Origin: CAUZEB01 sp963578655
GTDB taxonomy: Bacteria > Chloroflexota > Dehalococcoidia > Lucifugimonadales > CAUZEB01
Direction: 5' to 3'
DNA length: 14,482 bases
Assembly (NCBI GenBank): GCA_963578655.1
Contig: CAUZEB010000034.1
Coordinates: forward strand, 1-14,482
Under the pieces are notes generated by a model that had not been told where the DNA came from, made no database searches, and saw only the letters and a list, made by a program, of their open reading frames with translations. Positions within the stretch are counted from its first letter, which is position 1; every line of letters begins with the position of its first letter. A program made the position numbers and the translations under genes. Below, piece after piece: positions 1 to 7,616 of the stretch.

Positions 1-1
1 A

Positions 2-1564
2 ATATCACGTCTATTAAAATCAAAAAGGACGGAACGAGAACAGTATATTAATCGTGTTCAGAATATCCTGGATGAGGCATTGAAAACATCTGGTATTGAG
101 TCTGAAGTGTCTGGTCGCCCTAAACACATTTACAGCATCTATAAAAAGATGGATAAATACAGAAAAGCTGGAAAAGAAATAGGAGAAATATATGATCTCT
201 TTGCTTTGAGAGTCTTGGTGGGGGATGTAGGAGATTCTTACTCCGCCCTAGGCATAATCCATAATAAATGGCACCCAATTCCTGGACAATTCGATGACTA
301 CATTGCTAATCCCAAGGATAATCTATACCAATCTCTTCACACTATTGTACTTTGTGAAGATGCTCATCCTGTAGAAGTGCAAATAAGAACGCGTGATATG
401 CATAATCTTGCTGAGTATGGAGTCGCTGCACATTGGTTGTACAAAGAAGGAGAGGCCTCAGATTTTGAGTTTGAAAAAAAGATGACATGGCTTAGGCAGA
501 TTCTGGAGTGGCAACGTGAAGTTAGTGGAGCAGAGGAATTTGTTGAATCTTTTAAGACAGATATATTTAAAAATCAAGTATTCGTATATACACCCAAAGG
601 TGATTTAAAGGAATTGCCGGCAGGATCTACACCGTTGGATTTCGCATTTAGGATTCATACTGATTTAGGCATGAGTTGTATAGGTGCAAAAGTTAACGGT
701 AAATTGGTGCCTTTACACTACAATTTGCAAAATGGGGATACGACAGAGATTATGGCTAGTAAAGCTGTAATCGAACCGAGTTTGGATTGGCTTAACCCGA
801 ACTTGGGATATGTTAATACTGCATCAGCGCGTTCAAAAATCCGACAATGGTTTAATCGTGAAGAAAGACAAATAAATATCCAACGAGGACAAGATCTTTT
901 TATTAAACAGGTCAATCGTCTGAGTATAGGTATCACTGATTTGGAAGTGGCTAGGCTTATGGGATTTGTGAGTGTAGGGGAATTTTATGGAGCTTTGGGT
1001 GATGCATCTATAACAATCTCGCAGGTGGTTGATAAGCTTTCCGCCGAATTGGTGGTTCCGGAAGAAGAACCCCAAGTTACGATACCAAGTACTGGCCCTG
1101 CTTCTGGTATTGAGGTGCTCGGAGTAGGTGATCTGTTGACCAGGATTGCCAAATGTTGCAATCCTATATACGGTGATGACATAGTCGGTTACATAACCCG
1201 TAATCGTGGGGTGTCAATTCATCTTAGTAGTTGTGCCGAGGTTACCGAGAATTCTGTCGACAACGAAGAATTAACACAAGTGCAATGGGGTCGGTCACAA
1301 ACCATTTATCCAGTTAGGATACAGATTGAAGCATGGGATCGAGTTGGTCTTTTAAGGGATATAACCTCCCTTGTTTATGAAGAACGTGTTAACATACATT
1401 CCTGCGTATCAGAAGAATTTGATGATGTAAGTGTGATATCCTTAACAGTCTACACTAATGGTTTAGATCAACTAAATCGCTTATTCTCTAAATTAGAGGG
1501 AATAAAAGGTGTCATAAATGTGACACGAGCTAGAACTTTGGAAGGTAATCTTTCATATAAGTGA
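2..1564 (+). CDS. rel: RelA/SpoT-family (p)ppGpp synthetase/hydrolase, 3' part (5' truncated by window)
   Basis: This is the synthetase and regulatory part of a long RSH protein, which makes (and probably degrades) the alarmone (p)ppGpp in the stringent response. The frame is open from base 2, so the gene begins upstream; the TTG at 80 is internal because the codons before it read like the linker after an HD hydrolase domain. Visible in order: the synthetase motif GRPKHIYSIYKKM (nt 113-151), the EVQIRT motif with the conserved catalytic Glu (374-391), a TGS domain (about 572-760), the zinc-finger-like segment with the Cys-Cys pair (1154-1159) and GYITRNRGVSIH, and a C-terminal ACT domain (about 1310-1534). 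Synthetase residues look intact, so synthesis is expected; hydrolase activity cannot be judged because the HD domain is outside the window. It is 15 nt upstream of rpsT, and its stop codon touches the rpsT ribosome binding site. Confidence 0.95.
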   Translation: MSRLLKSKRTEREQYINRVQNILDEALKTSGIESEVSGRPKHIYSIYKKMDKYRKAGKEIGEIYDLFALRVLVGDVGDSYSALGIIHNKWHPIPGQFDDYIANPKDNLYQSLHTIVLCEDAHPVEVQIRTRDMHNLAEYGVAAHWLYKEGEASDFEFEKKMTWLRQILEWQREVSGAEEFVESFKTDIFKNQVFVYTPKGDLKELPAGSTPLDFAFRIHTDLGMSCIGAKVNGKLVPLHYNLQNGDTTEIMASKAVIEPSLDWLNPNLGYVNTASARSKIRQWFNREERQINIQRGQDLFIKQVNRLSIGITDLEVARLMGFVSVGEFYGALGDASITISQVVDKLSAELVVPEEEPQVTIPSTGPASGIEVLGVGDLLTRIAKCCNPIYGDDIVGYITRNRGVSIHLSSCAEVTENSVDNEELTQVQWGRSQTIYPVRIQIEAWDRVGLLRDITSLVYEERVNIHSCVSEEFDDVSVISLTVYTNGLDQLNRLFSKLEGIKGVINVTRARTLEGNLSYK

Positions 1565-1569
1565 GGAGG
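1564..1569 (+). promoter_or_regulatory. Shine-Dalgarno site of rpsT
   Basis: AGGAGG lies 10 nt before the TTG at 1580 and shares its first base with the TGA stop of rel. It supports TTG as the rpsT start and suggests rel and rpsT are translated from one mRNA. Confidence 0.75.
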
Positions 1570-1579
1570 AATTAGTAAC

Positions 1580-1837
1580 TTGCCCAGTGAAAAATCTAGA
1601 CGTGTATCTGAACGCCGACGTGTTATCAATGCTCCATTGAGGAGTATGGCTAAGACGTTTATAACCAAAGCAAGAAAACTGATAGCTGAAAACGATGTTG
1701 AGTTAGCTGAACAGACGGTCAATGATGCTGTGATTGCTTTAGACAAAGCTGCCAGAAGAGGGGCTATTCATCAAAACAATGCTTCTAGGCGAAAGTCACG
1801 CATTATGAAGCAATTGAATAAAGCCAAAAAAGCTTAG
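1580..1837 (+). CDS. rpsT: 30S ribosomal protein bS20
   Basis: Small-subunit ribosomal protein that binds 16S rRNA early in 30S assembly. The 85-residue product has the usual bS20 length and composition: a Lys/Arg-rich N-terminus (SEKSRRVSERRRVINAPLRS), a helical middle with KARKLI, and the family-typical stretch ALDKAARRGAIHQNNASRRKSR followed by a basic tail ending KAKKA. The start is TTG, chosen because it gives the usual MPxxKS-type N-terminus and has a strong ribosome binding site 10 nt upstream. It lies between rel and rpsP, all co-directional with short gaps, so operon expression is likely. Confidence 0.95.
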   Translation: MPSEKSRRVSERRRVINAPLRSMAKTFITKARKLIAENDVELAEQTVNDAVIALDKAARRGAIHQNNASRRKSRIMKQLNKAKKA

Positions 1838-1914
1838 CTATTTAGAGTAACAATAACTAAGGGATAAATGATGGTAATTTTTATTGAAATGACATTCAGA
1901 AGGGTTTGATAAAT

Positions 1915-2172
1915 ATGCTGAGAATCCGATTGAAACGTGTTGGAGCCCGTCATCAGCCTAGCTATAGAGTTGTTATAGCAGATTCTAGAGCTGCTAGGGA
2001 TGGTGCATTTGTTGAACAGATAGGACATTATAATCCATTGACTGATCCGCCTACAGTAGTTGTAGATGAAGATAGGGCTTTGAAATGGATTAGAGAAGGT
2101 GCTCAGCCTTCGGATGCAGTTGCGAGGATGCTTCGTAATCTAGGAACATTGGATCGAGTTAAAGAGAAATGA
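1915..2172 (+). CDS. rpsP: 30S ribosomal protein bS16
   Basis: Small-subunit ribosomal protein required for 30S assembly. The product is 85 residues, typical of bS16, with the family pattern RIRLKRVGARHQPSYRVV, then ADSRAARDG, then GHYNP. The start is placed at ATG 1915 rather than the in-frame TTG at 1906: the ATG gives the expected N-terminus (MLRIRLKR against the common MxxIRLxR) and has AGAAGGG (1898-1904) at 10 nt spacing, whereas the TTG would add three residues not usual in the family and sits almost on that site. The last bases overlap the start of khpA (ATGA), indicating translational coupling. Confidence 0.95.
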   Translation: MLRIRLKRVGARHQPSYRVVIADSRAARDGAFVEQIGHYNPLTDPPTVVVDEDRALKWIREGAQPSDAVARMLRNLGTLDRVKEK

Positions 2173-2396
2173 AGGAATTAGTGGAATATATAGCCAAATC
2201 CATTGTATCCCACCCAGAGGAAGTAAGAGTGACGGAAGAGAAGGTGGATGGGCGAGTGATACTGAGATTGAAAGTTGCGACTGAAGACAAAGGTAAGGTT
2301 ATAGGTCGCGAAGGTCGGGTAGCTCAGTCTGTACGTGTTTTGATAAGAATAGCCGCCATAAAAGCAGGTCTGAGGGCATCTCTTGAGATAGTCTAA
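2169..2396 (+). CDS. khpA: KH-domain RNA-binding protein KhpA
   Basis: Small single-domain KH protein of the KhpA (YlqC) family; in Gram-positive bacteria this family binds RNA, often as a partner of KhpB/EloR. It is 75 residues long, as usual. The N-terminal helix (LVEYIAKSIVSHPEEV) leads to a beta strand and then the KH GxxG loop in KVIGREGRVAQSVRVLIR (GREG at residues 46-49), with the hydrophobic helix after it. It starts at ATG 2169, overlapping the rpsP stop by 4 nt. The order rpsP-khpA-rimM is a widely conserved ribosome-assembly cluster, which supports the call strongly. Confidence 0.93.
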   Translation: MKELVEYIAKSIVSHPEEVRVTEEKVDGRVILRLKVATEDKGKVIGREGRVAQSVRVLIRIAAIKAGLRASLEIV

Positions 2397-2424
2397 AAAC
2401 TATATATGTCTTAAGTTCTTTACA

Positions 2425-2967
2425 TTGCCAGTAAATAATTCTGTCTTACACAATCATCATGACGATTATAACCGAATCACCGACGTCATAGTCGGTCGTG
2501 TTAGAGGAGTGTGGGGCCTCGGCGGGCACGTTAAAATAGAAGTTATTACCGACTCCCCTCAACGATTCTCATTAGGTAGCATCCTGTATCTCAAAAAGAC
2601 CGCAGTAACTGTTGAATCTGCCCGCTCCTATCGAGGCGGTCTTTTAGTTAAGTTAACCCAAATCAATAATCGTTCCGAAGCTGAATTGGTTAGAGACGAA
2701 TATCTGACGGTACCTGAGAATGACGTCTTGGACTTGCCGTCTGATACCTTCTATCATTTTCAAGTAATAGATATGGATGTGTGGACCAAAGACGGTGAGT
2801 ATTTAGGAAAAGTGAAAGAAATATTACCTGCCGGAAGCATTGACGTTTATTCGGTTGGTAGAGAGAAAAGAGAAGATTTCTTGATTCCAGCGAGGAAGGA
2901 AATTGTATTGGATGTCAATGTGCGATTAAATAAGATGACCGTCAATTTACCTGATGAGGTTAAGTGA
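2425..2967 (+). CDS. rimM: Ribosome maturation factor RimM
   Basis: RimM helps mature the 30S head region and binds ribosomal protein uS19. The 180-residue protein has both domains: an N-terminal RimM domain opening with VGRVRGVWGLGGHVKIEV (residues 23-40) and TDSPQRF, and a C-terminal PRC barrel (about residues 109-178) with FYHFQVIDMDVWTKDGEYLG and a closing IPARKEIVLDVNV segment. TTG at 2425 is the only ATG/GTG/TTG in frame before the conserved domain; no convincing Shine-Dalgarno site precedes it, so it may depend on translation from khpA 28 nt upstream. The first 20 residues (with HNHHDD) are an unconserved extension. trmD and rplS, which commonly follow, are absent. Confidence 0.93.
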   Translation: MPVNNSVLHNHHDDYNRITDVIVGRVRGVWGLGGHVKIEVITDSPQRFSLGSILYLKKTAVTVESARSYRGGLLVKLTQINNRSEAELVRDEYLTVPENDVLDLPSDTFYHFQVIDMDVWTKDGEYLGKVKEILPAGSIDVYSVGREKREDFLIPARKEIVLDVNVRLNKMTVNLPDEVK

Positions 2968-3181
2968 AATATCGTAGGATATCTTATTGAAATCTTCAAA
3001 CCATCCTTAATAAGCATGAAACTTCAACTCTTAAAAACTGTGTGATCCTCCGATCTAAACTCCATAAGTTATTTCTGCGTATTTGATTTCTGATCATCGC
3101 TATAAGAACAATTAATTATTTGGTATGGATAATCCTGTGTAACAATTGTAACGTCAGAGAATTGAGTAAACTACCTGACTC

Positions 3182-3191
3182 AAGGAGGTGA
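3182..3191 (+). promoter_or_regulatory. Full-consensus Shine-Dalgarno site of the ThDP enzyme gene
   Basis: AAGGAGGTGA matches the anti-Shine-Dalgarno end of typical bacterial 16S rRNA at all ten positions, with GGAGG ending 7 nt before ATG 3196. It is the strongest ribosome binding site in the window and fixes the start. Nothing else convincing was found in the 228-bp gap from 2968: no hairpin with a T-run after rimM and no clean -35/-10 pair. Confidence 0.8.
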
Positions 3192-3195
3192 ACAA

Positions 3196-4878
3196 ATGAC
3201 CAAATTATCTGCAGGACAAGCTGTGGTGGAGGCACTTATTTCTGAGGAGGTGAGGTATATATTCGGTGTAGTTGGATCTTCGTATCTAGAGATACTGGAC
3301 GCTATGTATGGAAGAAGAGATATTCAATTTGTTGGCTGCCGTCATGAACAAGGGGCTGGGTTTATGGCTTTAGGTTATGCAAGAATAACACAACAACCTG
3401 GCGTTTGCCTGGCCCAAAATGGGCCAGGGGTCACTAACCTGGTTACAAATGCAGCAGCCGCACTACTATGTCATACTCCTATGGTTATACTCGGTGGCGC
3501 TCCGATGATGTCCCAAATGTATTTAAACTCCTTCCAAGAATTAGACCAAATGAATATATTCCGGCCGGTTTGTAAAGCTGTGATACAAGTGAACCGATCT
3601 GAACGAATTCCGGAAATACTAAGGCATGCCTTTCGCGTAGCCACATCTGGTAGAAAAGGCCCTGTGTATGTTGATCTTCCTCGAGATCTTTTAAACGATA
3701 AAAACTTAGATGTAGAGATACTAAACCCTTCAAAGTACCGACCAGAACAGAGACAACAAGGTGATAGCAGTATTATCAGTAAAGCTGTAAAACTATTACG
3801 AGTGGCCCGTAGGCCCGTTATATTGGCGGGAGGTGGAGTTGTGTGGAGTGGTGCAGACCAGGAGGTAACTAATCTTTCTGATGTAATGTTGGCTCCCATT
3901 GTCACCTCCTATGAACATAATGACGCTGTTCGAAGTAATCATCCGATGTATATGGGAGCAGTAGGCCGAGCAGGATCACCAGAGGCCTCGCATGCACTTG
4001 CTGAGGCAGATGTTATTCTTTCCTTAGGGAGTAGACTGGGTCACTTCACTAGTTTCTACGATAACCGATTTATACCTAAATCAGCTAAGATTATTCAAAT
4101 AGAAATTGATCAGCAAGAGATCGGTCGATTTTACCCCGTAGAAATTGGGATATTAGGCGATGTTAAGGCTATTGCTAATCAGATCATGCTAGAACTTAAA
4201 GATAATTACTTCTCCGTCCAAGAAACAGAATGGAAAAACAAGATTCGAGACTTAATACGGCGACGAAAGAACCGTCTAGAAAGTGAATCACTATTAAATG
4301 ATCACCCTATGAAGCCTCAGAGAGTTTATGCAGAGCTCCGCAGAGTGTTGCCTGAAACTACCGCTTTCGTTTTTGATGCTGGAGGCTGTCCAGCAATGGG
4401 ATATGATAGGTTACAATATTTCGGCCCCCGTAAAATGTTTGGGACATTAGATTTGGGTTGTATAGGGTCTGCATTACCCCAGGCCATAGGTGTGAAGATG
4501 GGCATGCCCAATTTGCCCGTGGTAAGCATTAGTGGAGATGGTGGATTCTTTATGAATATCCAAGAGCTTGAAACAGCAGTAAGATGGAGGGTGCCGGTAT
4601 TAAACATTGTCATGAATAACGAGTCGTGGGGCTCTGAAAAAGCGTACCAGAAATTTCTATATGATGGCAGGTACGTTGAAGCAGATATAACCAATCCAAG
4701 GTATGACCAATTAGCTGAGTTATGTGGAGCTCGTGGGTTTTACGTGACAAAACCGGAAGACATATCATCAACTATTGAGGAAGCCTTAGAATGTTCAATG
4801 CCTTCTGTAGTTGAAATACCGGTTGACCCCGAGGAATTACCATATCCTGCGCGGGCGGCTGACGTATTCCAGTCTTGA
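3196..4878 (+). CDS. Thiamine-diphosphate-dependent enzyme, acetolactate synthase superfamily, sulfoacetaldehyde acetyltransferase (Xsc)-like
   Basis: A 560-residue ThDP enzyme with the three-domain layout of the acetolactate synthase/decarboxylase superfamily: PYR domain (about 1-165), central domain (about 190-330, with IQIEIDQQEIG) and PP domain (about 375-545). The cofactor-activating Glu is E51 in CRHEQGAGFMA, and the Mg-ThDP motif runs from GDG (447-449) to NN (474-475). Several stretches recall Xsc as I remember it: AQNGPGVTN, SFQELDQM, YEHNDAVRSNHP and WGSEK followed by a FLYDGRYVEAD-type segment. Xsc converts sulfoacetaldehyde and phosphate to acetyl phosphate and sulfite. No pta, sulfite exporter or small regulatory subunit is adjacent, so other 2-oxoacid decarboxylase or carboligase roles remain open. 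The superfamily is certain; the Xsc-like subgroup is moderate. It converges on the aminotransferase gene. Confidence 0.85.
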   Translation: MTKLSAGQAVVEALISEEVRYIFGVVGSSYLEILDAMYGRRDIQFVGCRHEQGAGFMALGYARITQQPGVCLAQNGPGVTNLVTNAAAALLCHTPMVILGGAPMMSQMYLNSFQELDQMNIFRPVCKAVIQVNRSERIPEILRHAFRVATSGRKGPVYVDLPRDLLNDKNLDVEILNPSKYRPEQRQQGDSSIISKAVKLLRVARRPVILAGGGVVWSGADQEVTNLSDVMLAPIVTSYEHNDAVRSNHPMYMGAVGRAGSPEASHALAEADVILSLGSRLGHFTSFYDNRFIPKSAKIIQIEIDQQEIGRFYPVEIGILGDVKAIANQIMLELKDNYFSVQETEWKNKIRDLIRRRKNRLESESLLNDHPMKPQRVYAELRRVLPETTAFVFDAGGCPAMGYDRLQYFGPRKMFGTLDLGCIGSALPQAIGVKMGMPNLPVVSISGDGGFFMNIQELETAVRWRVPVLNIVMNNESWGSEKAYQKFLYDGRYVEADITNPRYDQLAELCGARGFYVTKPEDISSTIEEALECSMPSVVEIPVDPEELPYPARAADVFQS

Positions 4879-4948
4879 TACGAATAAAATTTACAGTGGA
4901 ACATCGGTTCTTGGATATATCACTAGATCTTATCATCCGATTTCAAAG

Positions 4949-4994
4949 ATTCGTGTTTCCCAATCTGTCGTATATTAGCATGGGAAACACGAAT
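4949..4994. repeat. Perfect 14-bp inverted repeat between convergent genes (possible bidirectional terminator)
   Basis: ATTCGTGTTTCCCA (4949-4962) is exactly complementary to TGGGAAACACGAAT (4981-4994), with an 18-nt loop. It lies in the 227-bp gap between the stops of the ThDP enzyme (+) and the aminotransferase (-), where a bidirectional terminator or 3'-end stabilising hairpin would be expected. There is no T-run after either arm, so it is not a classical intrinsic terminator, and a protein-binding palindrome is an alternative. Confidence 0.65.
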
Positions 4995-5105
4995 TAATGG
5001 GCGATGAGTTTAAGGGGTGTATCAACGATTAGTGACTTCATGCCATATCTCTTGGGACATACTTAATGATAGGGTCTTTAAGTGGGAATATACGTGAAAG
5101 AAACC

Positions 5106-6437
5106 CTAGATAATGCCCTCAGAGCGTATATCTTTAAGTGATTGATCAAAGGCTTCTAAGGTACGATCTGTGATATCTTTGCCGTGTACCGAAGATACGT
5201 AAAATTTCCTTCCCATTGCTATCTCTACACCATTGACTAACATAGATCGCCTTAAAGAATTAGTTTTTTCTTCAGTCATAGAGCTGTGAATAACATCGTA
5301 GGGTAGGGTGCATATTTCACGGTCACAATTACAGTTAACACCTAAACTCAATTGGACAATGGACGAAACACCATAGGCATGGCCAACCACTTCGTTTCTG
5401 GCCAACGCTTCATTGATTCCGTCTTTAAGTCTCTTAGCGTTTTCGTCTGCGATATGATTGACACCATTTGACACTGCCTTTAGAGAAGCTATACCTGCAG
5501 CTGCAGTGATAGGTTGGGCATTATAAGTGCCAGCTTGAGCTACCCGATGGTTCATGTCCCATTCAAAGTCGTCAGAAGGTGCCATCAGTTGCATGATTTC
5601 AGATTTGCCTCCGATGGCGCCTCCAGGTTGTCCTCCTGCCATTACCTTGGCCATTGTTGTTAAGTCAGGACTGATGTCCCATCTCACTTGTGCCCCACCT
5701 TTAGAATACCGGAACCCCGTAATCACCTCGTCCAGTATAAAGATTACACTCTTATTTAAAGTCATATCTCTTATATCTTCTAGAAAATTAGGATTAGGTA
5801 GTGGATATGTTCCTCCATTAGCGCCGCTCGCTTCAACTATTACAGCAGCAATATCATCATTATCGGACAGAATTTTACGGATTACTTTGGTATCTACGGG
5901 CGCAACGATTACATCGTTTAAAACAGACTCGTTGACCCCTCCATAAGTTTGACCAGAATCTGCTATAACGTGATCATGCCACCCGTGAAAGTGTCCTTTG
6001 AGTTTGAGAAGTTTACTCTTACCCGTGTACGCTCGAGCGAGGCGTATTGCGAGGTACGTGGACTCAGTACCAGAGCATGTGAAACGTATTTGCTCTATGG
6101 AAGGCATTAAGTCTTTTACCGCGTTAGCGTACATTACTTCGTGAGTTGATGCACCCCCGAGGTGTGTTCCTCTAGAAAGCTGAGCGGCAACGGCTTTAGT
6201 AATCTCTGGGGGGCTATGCCCCATTAGCAGGCTACCACTTCCCATTACGTAGTCAATGATCTCATTACCGTCTACATCGTATTTTAATGCGCCAGCGGCG
6301 TGGTCTATATATATTGCAAATGGGGAAACAAATCTGGTTTGATGAGTCACGCCACCAGCAAAAACAGCCTTACCTTCATCATGCCAAGGTATGGATCCAG
6401 CGAATTTATATCTATAGCGTTCTTCTATAGAGACCAT
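5106..6437 (-). CDS. Class III PLP aminotransferase, glutamate-1-semialdehyde 2,1-aminomutase-like
   Basis: A 443-residue fold-type I PLP enzyme. Visible features: HQTRFVSPF and a YDVDGNEIIDY segment near the N-terminus, SGTES (122-126), HGWHDH (151-156), DEV with PLP-pyridine Asp D236, and the Schiff-base lysine K264 in TMAKVMAGGQPGGAIGGK, which is the aminomutase-type arrangement. The spacing and GGAQ-x6-PDLTT-x2-K pattern match the HemL branch, but the sequence departs from housekeeping HemL (for example GGQPGG) and no haem genes are near, so a catabolic aminotransferase or aminomutase of unknown substrate is likelier. An unusual cysteine cluster, CNCDREIC (369-376), lies in the C-terminal small domain. 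The ATG start has AGGAGA (6445-6450, complement) at 7 nt. It is divergent from the FAH-family gene and convergent with the ThDP enzyme. Confidence 0.85.
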   Translation of the reverse strand: MVSIEERYRYKFAGSIPWHDEGKAVFAGGVTHQTRFVSPFAIYIDHAAGALKYDVDGNEIIDYVMGSGSLLMGHSPPEITKAVAAQLSRGTHLGGASTHEVMYANAVKDLMPSIEQIRFTCSGTESTYLAIRLARAYTGKSKLLKLKGHFHGWHDHVIADSGQTYGGVNESVLNDVIVAPVDTKVIRKILSDNDDIAAVIVEASGANGGTYPLPNPNFLEDIRDMTLNKSVIFILDEVITGFRYSKGGAQVRWDISPDLTTMAKVMAGGQPGGAIGGKSEIMQLMAPSDDFEWDMNHRVAQAGTYNAQPITAAAGIASLKAVSNGVNHIADENAKRLKDGINEALARNEVVGHAYGVSSIVQLSLGVNCNCDREICTLPYDVIHSSMTEEKTNSLRRSMLVNGVEIAMGRKFYVSSVHGKDITDRTLEAFDQSLKDIRSEGII

Positions 6438-6859
6438 AAAACATTCTCCTAATGAGGACGATTTATTTATGGATACAGGCTTTACTATAGAATGACAGTA
6501 AAGCGTAATTTGCCTAACGTCTGGATATTAGACTCTTTCAAAGGTTTTATCAAGCAGACCTAAATTTAGGAAATCCCAACCAGAGGAAGGGTTTCGCAGA
6601 AGAGCCAAACTAGATTATATAGTGTTCCACGAAGATTACAGAAGAAATATTCTTATCTTGTCATTACAATTCTTTGCAATTAAGATGTTATTGGTGTAAC
6701 AGAAAGGTTGGCCCAATTAGACATATGTCACGTTCAGCAAATGATCTTCAAACAGGGTAGTTTATAAACAACTTCTTAATTAGTGTCTATGTAACAAAAT
6801 GGCCAATACCATGAATTCGACAGCTCATAGTCATTTTAAGCGATATGGAGGTTTAAAAT
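6438..6859. other. 422-bp intergenic region between divergent aminotransferase and FAH-family genes
   Basis: No gene or gene remnant was recognised here. It should hold promoters for both flanking genes but no clean sigma-70 pair was found on either strand. It contains an inverted repeat near the aminotransferase (6479-6504) and two 10-bp palindromes on the FAH side, GACATATGTC (6720-6729) and GTTTATAAAC (6760-6769). At the right end GGAGGT (6846-6851) is the FAH gene ribosome binding site. Confidence 0.6.
6479..6504 (-). promoter_or_regulatory. 8-bp inverted repeat upstream of the aminotransferase gene, candidate operator
   Basis: GCTTTACT (6479-6486) and AGTAAAGC (6497-6504) are exact inverted copies 10 nt apart, 41 bp upstream of the aminotransferase start. 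Read on the - strand, the region contains TATAGT (6484-6489), which could be a -10 box overlapping one arm, although no good -35 sits at 15-19 nt. The position suits a repressor-binding site, but a chance repeat in AT-rich DNA cannot be excluded. Confidence 0.35.
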
Positions 6860-7615
6860 ATGCAGTATGCAAGATTTCTTTCGGGCAATTCCATTCAATG
6901 GGGACTGATAGAAGGAGATTATATTCGCAGTGTCTGTGGTAATTTGTATGAAGGACCGAAAGCAGGAGAAATTGTGTGTGCGGTCTCTGAAGCTAGAATT
7001 CTCGCTCCTGTTGATCCCTATCAGAACAAGATTGTAGGCATCGCTGCCAACTATGGAGTGAAAGATCAACGAGACGGCCCGGGTATATTTATGAAGCAGC
7101 CAGGCACTGTGGTGGGAACGGGAGAACCTATTATTTATCCAAAGACATGTATATCGGTGATTCATGAGGCTGAAGTTGCTATTGTGATTGGTCGCTCAGC
7201 CAGAAAAATTAAAGCCGTGCACGCATTGGATTACGTAATGGGGTACACCTGTGCTAATGATGTTAGCGCAAAAGACTTGCACGTTAGTGACATTGGCAGA
7301 GGCACTAGTATGAGAGTTAAACATTTCGATACTTTCTTTCCAATAGGTCCCTTTATCTCTACAGGGTTAGATGGAGACAACTTGAATATTCAATGTAGGG
7401 TTAATGGAAAAACTGAAGTAAATAGTTCTAGTAGTGAAATGATATGGCCTATTGCAGATTTGATCAGTTGGGTTTCCGAAGTGATGGAACTTCATCCAGG
7501 AGACGTTATAAGTAGTGGGTGTCCCGATACAAATGAAATAAATGTGGGAGATACTGTAGAGGTAGAAATTGAAGGAATAGGAACCTTAAGAAACCCTGTT
7601 GTGAGAGATCTGTGA
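6860..7615 (+). CDS. Fumarylacetoacetate hydrolase (FAH) family protein
   Basis: A 251-residue member of the FAH family, which covers C-C hydrolases, decarboxylases and isomerases acting on 2-oxo or 2-hydroxy-dienoic acids with a divalent metal. The family signature is clear: a short N-terminal domain (YARFLSGNSIQWGLIEGD), then IFMKQPGTVVGTGEPI (76-91), metal ligands E103 and E105 in HEAEVAIVIGR and D134 in YTCANDVSAKD, then KHFDTFFPIGPF (154-165) and a final HPGDVISSGCP segment. Length matches the HpcE/YcgM-like single-domain group. Reactions known in this group include 5-carboxymethyl-2-hydroxymuconate decarboxylation/isomerisation and acylpyruvate hydrolysis; the substrate here cannot be told. 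GGAGGT at 8 nt supports the ATG start. Its stop is separated by one base from that of the convergent methyltransferase. Confidence 0.92.
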   Translation: MQYARFLSGNSIQWGLIEGDYIRSVCGNLYEGPKAGEIVCAVSEARILAPVDPYQNKIVGIAANYGVKDQRDGPGIFMKQPGTVVGTGEPIIYPKTCISVIHEAEVAIVIGRSARKIKAVHALDYVMGYTCANDVSAKDLHVSDIGRGTSMRVKHFDTFFPIGPFISTGLDGDNLNIQCRVNGKTEVNSSSSEMIWPIADLISWVSEVMELHPGDVISSGCPDTNEINVGDTVEVEIEGIGTLRNPVVRDL

Positions 7616-7616
7616 T

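Noticed and set aside
80..82. TTG at 80 as the start of a short RelA-like synthetase
   Set aside because: The frame is open to the window edge and the codons upstream continue the long RSH protein; TGS and ACT domains also fit the long form.
1906..1914. TTG at 1906 as the rpsP start
   Set aside because: ATG 1915 gives the normal bS16 N-terminus with correct ribosome binding site spacing.
3471..3905. A 144-codon frame on the - strand inside the ThDP enzyme gene
   Set aside because: It lies entirely within a strongly supported gene and shows no recognisable domain. Similar antisense frames inside rel, the aminotransferase, the hydrolases and hyuA were rejected for the same reason.
6720..6769. 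Two 10-bp palindromes, GACATATGTC and GTTTATAAAC, as operators of the FAH-family gene
   Set aside because: They are short, unrelated to each other, AT-rich and not placed next to a clear promoter, so chance is sufficient.
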